Source of the DNA: Archegozetes longisetosus
Taxonomy: Eukaryota > Arthropoda > Arachnida > Sarcoptiformes > Trhypochthoniidae
Direction: 5' to 3'
NCBI GenBank assembly: GCA_018873245.2
Contig: JAEMBT020000001.1
Coordinates: 15,568,220 to 15,632,219 of the forward strand
Length of the DNA stretch: 64,000 nucleotides
Made by a program: the position numbers and the translations under genes. Position 1 is the stretch's first letter. The number at the start of each line of letters is the position of its first letter. The notes under the pieces are model-generated. The model was given only the letters and a program-made list of their open reading frames with translations, was not told the origin of the DNA and ran no database searches. Positions 57,786 through 64,000 of this stretch are shown piece after piece.

Positions 57786-58288
57786 GTGCCGATGCGATTG
57801 AGTGGATCAACTAGTATGTCGATACCACCAACTTGAAGGGTTGGAATGATGAACAAAGGTTTCAGAACTTCAACCAGTTTCTATTTAAAAATGCCAAAAA
57901 TTGGTATAAACTGTATGTCAAGAAATCCTCCTCACCACTCACTAACTGGGCTGAACTTATGACGGCATTCCTTGACTATCATGTACCAACAGATAGGGCT
58001 AACTCTTTAAGAGAACAGATGGTGAATAGAAAACAAACAGATGAAGATGTAATACAGTATATAACAGATAAGCGACTTCTTTGTTTGGAGATGAATCCGA
58101 GCATGCCTTTTGCTGAAATACGTAGTTTCATTATTGAGGGAATGACACCAGAGATAAGGGCTACAATAACTCATAAAGAAAACCCCAATTTTGCAGCACT
58201 CCAGCAAAATGCGATTAATATAGAAAAAGACTTAAGGATACAGGAAAATTATCCAAAGCTAAAAACGAATACGAAATTCGCATGTTAA
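57786..58288 (+). pseudogene. Retrotransposon gag fragment
   Basis: Capsid-type gag: LKGWNDEQRFQNFNQFL, NAKNWYKLY, WAELMTAFLDYH, ANSLREQMVNRKQ, and the end of the capsid domain before TAA at 58286. The conserved W-A..W and L..R.Q..ES-like spacing is that of Retrotrans_gag. An in-frame TAG near 57820 precedes the open part. In the intact element this protein would form the particle shell. Confidence 0.75.
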
Positions 58289-58578
58289 ATTGAGACATAA
58301 TTAAGGAAAAAATAAACGAAAACTAAACAAAGCTAAAATCAGAAAACATTTTCTAAGAAATCGATTGCACGCAAATATTCCTATACGTAAACAACTTTTT
58401 CTACTGTAAAGTGCAATCAAAACCCTAATCCTAAAATTTACTTGTAATTCCCTATTCCCAAACTGGTGTCCTGAGCACAAATCCAGTGAGTCCACGTAAC
58501 GTCCGTCTGAGCCCTCATTGGACTTGTGCTTACGATACCAGTTTTCTATTGGACTAAGGCTAGCCCTCGTCTAAAATT

Positions 58579-60927
58579 TGTAAAAAAAGCCGAAATGTTA
58601 CATTCAAGGAAGGGGACACAGTCTTAGTATTTTACCCAACAAGAATAGTGGGAAAGTCAGAAAAACTTCTCCACCTGTTCCATGGTCCGTTCACCATCAA
58701 GAAGTGCCATCCTAATGGCGTAAATTATGAAATTGAAGGCACTCTGAACGGCAGAAAAATTGTTCTAGATTGTTTGCATGTTAACCGGATTAAACCCTAT
58801 TCTGATAGAGAGAAACTAATATCTAGACTAGAAGCGCTAGCAGATGAGGATATAAACTCTGAAGATAGTGATAGCTACGAAGATAAAATTCAGTCGGAAG
58901 TAGACGGATACATACACTCGAAAGAGTGCCCTTATAGTAGCTCCTCTACAGAGATTTATGATTACAAATCAGAACTCAAGGAACTTAACAAAGATCAACA
59001 GTCACATCAAAGCGAAGAAAATCAAGAAGTGATATCGAAAACTCTTGCACAAACTCCTACTGCCTTGAGGAGGTCACAGAGAACCCGTAAACCTCGTACA
59101 TTCTTCGATCAGTCACTTTTATCTTTAATACTCTTATTTTATCTGACGATTCCAGTGTTCTCTTCACTGCAAAAACTCAATCCTTTAGTCTGGCGAAAAT
59201 CACAAAAACCAGTCATAACTGGGATTAATCGTGTGTTAATGACAGTCAGATATGAATCACCTTGTCTTGCATTCTTAGAACCCTCTTTTATTCCATATCG
59301 CAACAATGAACTGAAAGACTGGTGCGACAAACAACTTAGAACAGATTTCATTGAGCCCCTTCGAAAATTCTGCAGAAGTCCGTACCACATACCTGATGCA
59401 AAGGTCGTACTTAAAAGACAGAAGCGCTTGGCATTGCTCGCTATAGATCTTATAGCCGTTTTTGCAGTAGCAATCACGACAACAGTCGGAGTTTCTGTCT
59501 CCGCTCTAGTACAAGTCTCGAAAGCTAAGGAGCAAATTGAAGAGTTGAAGGAGAATCAACAAAAGATGCTTGAAAAACTCTCAATGCTAGAAAGCAACCA
59601 AGAACGAGTTAAGAAAATAATAGGCTTACTACAGTCAGAAATTGAAGGTATAGGGTATCAGGTAAAGGGAATCACCGATTCCCTGAGATTACTACAAAAC
59701 CATCTACCATCATTTATGATATACGTCTCGCACCTGGCAGCTCGCTTAGCCTTAACCCACGATAAACTCGCGGACATTGGTCGAAAATGGAAAACCGGTG
59801 TAGTTGATGAAAAGATTCTTGAGATATTCAACTTCAGCCTTCCATGTAGTCCAAACTGGAATTTAAGTCTCGCTGAGCCAAAAGATTGTGTGCTTAACGA
59901 AGATAAACAGATGATAAGTATGGTATTTGATATCAAAAGTACGCAATCCAACACATCCATAATGATAGCTGACCCTTTCACACTTTACCCAAGAAGAAAC
60001 GACAATTCGACAATATGCCCTATCCGTTATAATGGACCGCAAAATGTAGTATACGATTACAAGTCTGATTGTGTAGTAGTACTTCCGTCCTCTCCAAATA
60101 CACTTCAAAACGTTGTCGTTGTCCCTAATTTCGATTCATGTCAGTCTAGACTACCTATCAACATCACGAAAAAATACTGGAAAGCAGAGAAATGTGAGGA
60201 CATACACACGGTAACCGTAGAAGATATAGTTCAGATCAAACAAGTCGCAGACCTTTATTGTGAAAGCTTTGATATCAAAATATACAATCGTACGATAGAA
60301 TGCCCTCCATTTGTCTTTGCACTACCAACAACCACAACCTTTGATATTGGGAACCTTCATTATGAAGGGAAACAAACTCGTATTAACGGTGAAGTAAGTT
60401 TAGCGGCCTCACAATCACAGAGAATCAACTTTCACTTAATACCAAACTTGCATAACTTCGATTTCGAAAGCATTTCTGTGCAAGTGAATAAAGAACTAAA
60501 ATCTGTTAATACTAATTTTCCAAAAATCACAAATTATAGGACTACAGAATTGAGAACCCTAGACTATATATTCTTAGGACTAGTGGTTGTATCTCTTATC
60601 TTAGCAGTAGTTTATTTAATCAGGAAGCGGCGTGTGCATAACTTTGAGCCTAAAAATGAAACAAAATTCGAAGAATTGCCGTTAGAAAGTATCACTAATG
60701 AAGAGAATCAAGAGCCTGATGGAACTAAGGGTCATAAAAAGTCAAAGTTTTACGATCCTAGACAAACTTTAATCCTCACTATTGTATTTGTAACGCTACT
60801 ATCCCTAACGGAAGCCGATATGAAAGACGATATCATAATACTAAACCTTCACTATGAAAACCCTTGCCATCAATTAATGAAAAGAAACTTCACCCTACTC
60901 GAGATTTCTTGGTGGTCAGAAATTTAA
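58579..60927 (+). pseudogene. Integrase tail fused in frame to env-like glycoprotein
   Basis: Old retroelement copy. One open frame runs from the integrase C-terminus (TRIVGKSEKL, GRKIVLDCLHV, to about 58830) without a stop into env. Env parts: acidic Ser-rich stretch; hydrophobic signal-like segment at 59108-59160; conserved Cys region (WCDKQ, FIEPLRKFC); basic KRQKR site at about 59413-59427; hydrophobic fusion-like segment at 59428-59520; coiled coil at about 59515-59690; Cys-containing ectodomain; membrane span near 60565-60630; basic then acidic cytoplasmic tail; then a second hydrophobic segment leading into the next module. The frame ends at 60927 by a shift within that module. The first codon is uncertain because the upstream pol is deleted. 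Such envelopes bind and fuse membranes in errantiviruses. Confidence 0.7.
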
Positions 60928-61557
60928 TGAAACCTTCATCGAACCAATAGAACAGTTTTGTAAAACCCCTGCTAATACGTTTAATATTGACAGATTTCTG
61001 TTTCATAGAAAAAATAACAGGACAAGCCGCGACTTGCACTTTTCGAGTCTAAGTCAAATGGCGCCTGTACGAACTATCGCGAATGAGTGGAATAAGTTTG
61101 ATATGGCCTCAATAGCAGCTTCCTTCATGATGATTAAAAGTACAGTCACAAAGATGGGAATAAAATGGTTGAAAGGTGAACTTGATGAGTATTTTGTTAG
61201 TTCCCCTTATACATCATTTAAATTACCGAAAACAACGTACTTAGCAATTACGAGCCTCAATCATGTTTCTTAGATAAGGACTGTAAACTTTTAAGACTAG
61301 AGCTCAAGCTAAAGCGAGGAATAAATCCTGTATCGAGAGTGACAGGTTGGAAATATTGTGAGGATATCTTAACCATGGCTATAATAAGCCTATTAGCCGT
61401 GATTCGGCTTATCACAAGGAAATTGCGGACTGTTATGAGACAAAGAAATTGGGCCTATAAACATGTGTTCATATCGAGCAGAGCTCCAGTATCTGTGAAC
61501 GAAGAATCGTTAATAGAACCTCTGCTCTACACAGATATCGAGCCCATTGCAGTGTAA
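60748..61557 (+). pseudogene. Second env-like module, copy at 61 kb
   Basis: Begins in frame with env: hydrophobic signal-like TLILTIVFVTLLSL, then YENPC, and after a shift ETFIEP..QFC, like the FIEPLRKFC region of the first env. Pieces at 61034-61273 and 61339-61557 carry a conserved middle (SMAASFMMIKS-like) and a membrane span (ILTMAIISLLAVI). Shifts near 60915 and 61255 break it. The left-arm equivalent is longer in one frame. It lacks a coiled coil. Interpreted as a tandem env paralogue. Confidence 0.6.
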
Positions 61558-61930
61558 TTAAGAACTCATTAAACCTCTTTAAATCCCTGTCGACTTCTCA
61601 CTCAATCTATCACACTTTAAATTTCCTATATCTCTTTGACATCATTAATTATAACTTTATCAACACCCTATAATAAAAAAAACTTACGTAACAAATAGGG
61701 CCTCTTCGTCGAACAAAAATTCTCATCACAAACTAAATTGGATGCTTATACCAAAAGCGAATTATTATGCCTCAAATCCCGGATAAGTTCAAATGACTTA
61801 TACCGAAAACACTAAACCATTTAATGGGCAGTGTCTCTTTGCTTTGAACGAGTTTTGGACAATTGTTACGAAACTCAGTATTTATCATTAGCTCAGAAAG
61901 AGTTCGGATTTGTGAAGCGAGCCTAAAATA

Positions 61931-62895
61931 CACACAAAAATGGATATGATCAGACACAAAAAAGTAAAAAAATTTTGAAAAACCAAAAAAAATCTAAACA
62001 AAATAATAAATAAAGAGCAACAAAACTTGCTAAAGTACAAAAAAATAAATTTAACACAGATATAATAAAAAAACCAAATATTTAACTTCTATTCAAGAAA
62101 TTTACGCCTGTCTAAGTGGCCCCACCTACAGGCGGATTTAAAAAAAAGTTTTCTTACTCTTAAACAACTTATTCTTTTAATTTTACTGATTCTGGCCAAC
62201 TTAAGACTCAGCTAAAAATTCAGATAATGAATTTAAGTACAGTCAATCCTCCTCCTTGAAATTAATAGACAAAATTTGAAAATTCTTCGAGCGCATTCAC
62301 GAAATTCAACTCTTAAACCTTCAGAATTCATAGTAATGGTCAGGTCATCGGGTCCTCAAAGTGGCCATGCCTATCGGCTAAAATTTTTAAACTTCTTTTC
62401 TAGTAGACCTATGTCGATTTTAACAAAATCTCAATAAAAATAACAAAAATTATCGTGCGCTCACAACATAATCCACTAATCAGTTGAGCACTCCAAGCAG
62501 AAAATTGAATTCAGATCAACTTAAATTTAAGTAACAAGAAGTCAGTAGACAAAATTTTAAATAGATAAAATTTATTAACAACATTAAACCTTAGAATCTA
62601 GAAGACTTTAAATCCAGTTTTGATCGAGCGCATGAGCGGAAAATGATGTTTACTCATACTTAACCCAACCTGTTCATAGGCCTACTCGAAGTATATATAA
62701 GTAACAAACAAATTACTCATTATTTACCTCTTATTTAATCTTATTTTATTATGACGTTTAATTATTTCAACTTATTCAAAAAAATATCACATTTATATAA
62801 TACTTGTAATTCAAAAATTTCTTTAAAAAAAGGTTTTTAAAAAAAAGTTTAAAAAAAAAGTTAAAAAAATTTTTTTTAAATGAGATCTAAATATG
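61931..62895. other. AT-rich spacer with A/T homopolymer runs
   Basis: No gene. 62820-62880 is a run of (A)7-9 and (T)8 blocks that would be difficult to sequence reliably. Confidence 0.5.
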
Positions 62896-64000
62896 TCAAT
62901 TTTCAACATATGGTTTGGAGCTACAATCGTAAGAAAACCAATCATAGCCCTCAACCCATTGATGACTTTCAACAGCATTGGCAATGAATACCAAAGCCCG
63001 TTCCAAACAATCTTGAGTATTCATCTGATCCCCGAAAGCCATCTGTATAGTGCGCCGTTCCCCATCAATCGGAAGCTTTATCCTGGCTAGACGTACCGAA
63101 TTAACAGGCGTTTCAGCAGCCCTAGATCTCTCCAACGGATTGAAATAGTGATCTGAAAAGCAATTAATCATTTAAAAATTCTTTTTCATAAAAGGTTCAA
63201 GAATACGAACATTTTCGTTTAACACCATCATTGGAGACGATTAAAACATTTGCATGATAGGTACGCCCTGAAGCTGAATGCTTTGTCCCTAGGGGTCTAA
63301 CAAGTAAGAAGATGACGATATGGTACTTCTCCGACAATGACCTAATGGTTTTGAGGACATCACTGTCGTTTGAGAGAAACTTGGCATGGTGTTGCGGATA
63401 ACGCTTTACAAAGTCACCCAATTTATTCTTGCCATCTTGAGTTCTACCGATTATCCGTGGACAAATATGAAAATCACCCATCTCTAGAGATGTCCACTTT
63501 AAATAGAGCTCCGACCAGAAAGTTAACTCTTTATTCTGAACATCTTTAGAGTGACTAAAATGGAAGAAAATATATTAATTCAATACTAAACCTCGCCTTT
63601 CATTTATTTTTACATTTTACATACAATTTATACTTATATTATATTTTATCTTATACTCAGCCTCGCATCTACAATTTTATCTTTATCTTTTTAACAATTT
63701 ATATACTTATATTTACACTTACCTGTGAAAACCATATAACTTCGAATACTTCCCCAAAGTAATATACCTATCTAGCTCACGACGGAGGATCTCGTTAAAG
63801 TGCCCACATCCAGCATTAACGGATGTCGAATCAATTTTTAACAATTTTCCAGTTTTATGGTATGCGCCAACCGAGGACATATGGTCAGAGAAAAGGAAGT
63901 TAAACAACGCTCTACAGCCATTGAGCGTGCTCTCAAGTTCAAAAGTGTTGTACCGATCCTCCCAACCGATCCATCTCACGAGGAATCGATCTTCCCACAT
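62896..64000 (-). CDS. Chromodomain + Ulp1-like cysteine protease, partial at window edge
   Basis: Exons on the minus strand: 64000-63723 (continuing outside), 63554-63211 and 63152-62896. Introns of 168 and 58 bp were placed by AG/GT and by comparison with the right-arm copy. The chromodomain is WEDRFLVRWIGWEDRYNTFELE with its aromatic residues present. Next come EMGDFHICPRIIGRTQDG, a His in TYHANVLIVSNDG, HYFNPLERSRA, and DQMNTQDCLERALVFIANAV. His, then Asn before PL, then Q.N..DC is the order and spacing of Ulp1/C48 proteases, so a SUMO-protease-like or element-encoded maturation protease is inferred. Chromodomains bind methylated histone tails. No stop interrupts this copy. The donor of the second intron is a poor GTTCGT. 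It lies antisense, 1.3 kb beyond the env modules, as in the palindrome. Confidence 0.6.

Larger units (their letters stand above)
57786..61930 (+). mobile_element. Env-bearing Gypsy-type retroelement, internally deleted second copy
   Basis: Gag fragment, a deletion of protease/RT/RNase H/most of integrase around 58300-58578, then the integrase tail fused to env, a second env-like module and a conserved 3' tract at 61755-61925. Collinear with 43,500-48,571 (inverted). 5' and 3' LTRs not identified. Confidence 0.8.

Noticed and set aside
1..64000. CRISPR arrays, bacterial operons, rRNA or tRNA genes
   Set aside because: No spaced direct repeats, no ribosome-binding-site-led gene strings, and no rRNA or tRNA cloverleaf was recognised by eye. 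The intron and promoter signals are eukaryotic.

Overview
This is AT-rich eukaryotic nuclear DNA, almost certainly from an invertebrate animal. Coding regions are split by short GT-AG introns (46-67 bp in a transposase gene, about 85 bp in 5' UTRs, 317 bp in a kinase gene). Genes carry TATA boxes and AATAAA signals. Tc1-like elements, an env-bearing Gypsy-type retroelement, and RCC1 and glutamate-carboxypeptidase-like proteins point to an animal. An arthropod such as a mite fits, but the sequence alone cannot prove it.

Layout. Positions 1-18,054 hold a cluster of one unrecognised gene family of about 250 residues: two 'type A' copies (365-1143, 9863-10645) and five 'type B' copies (near 4282, 6546, 11891, 14154 and 16650). 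An intact intron-bearing Tc1-like transposon (1292-3463) interrupts it. Each B copy has the same promoter block and the same 5' UTR intron. Three (near 11891, 14154 and 49942) sit inside about 2.3-kb units flanked by inverted repeats. The cluster resumes at 49,200-53,500 with two more B copies.

Between the two halves lies a near-perfect palindrome: arms 18,055-32,382 and 32,421-46,745 (about 14.3 kb each) around a 38-bp centre. Each arm carries, from outside inwards: decayed env modules of a Gypsy-type retroelement; an antisense pseudogene for a chromodomain plus Ulp1-like protease; several fold-back elements; a 373-375 bp mariner-derived MITE; and a gene joining RCC1 repeats to an eIF2-alpha-kinase-like domain, cut off near the palindrome centre. 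The retroelement's pol part continues outside the right arm (46,746-48,571), where a 5'-truncated Tc1 element interrupts it. The palindrome may be a recent genomic fold-back or an assembly artefact. Its arms differ mainly by homopolymer indels.

Positions 53,010-64,000 hold a decayed IS630/Tc1-type transposase, two exons of a glutamate carboxypeptidase II-like gene cut by a retroelement, and a second, better-preserved copy of that retroelement (gag fragment, integrase tail fused in frame to env, then a second env-like module). The antisense chromodomain/Ulp1-like gene follows again and runs off the window edge.

Together this looks like a repeat-rich amplicon: an expanding, gene-converting lineage-specific family shuffled by duplications and mobile elements. 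The fold of the B proteins loosely recalls Cyt-type pore-forming proteins. That is a hypothesis only.
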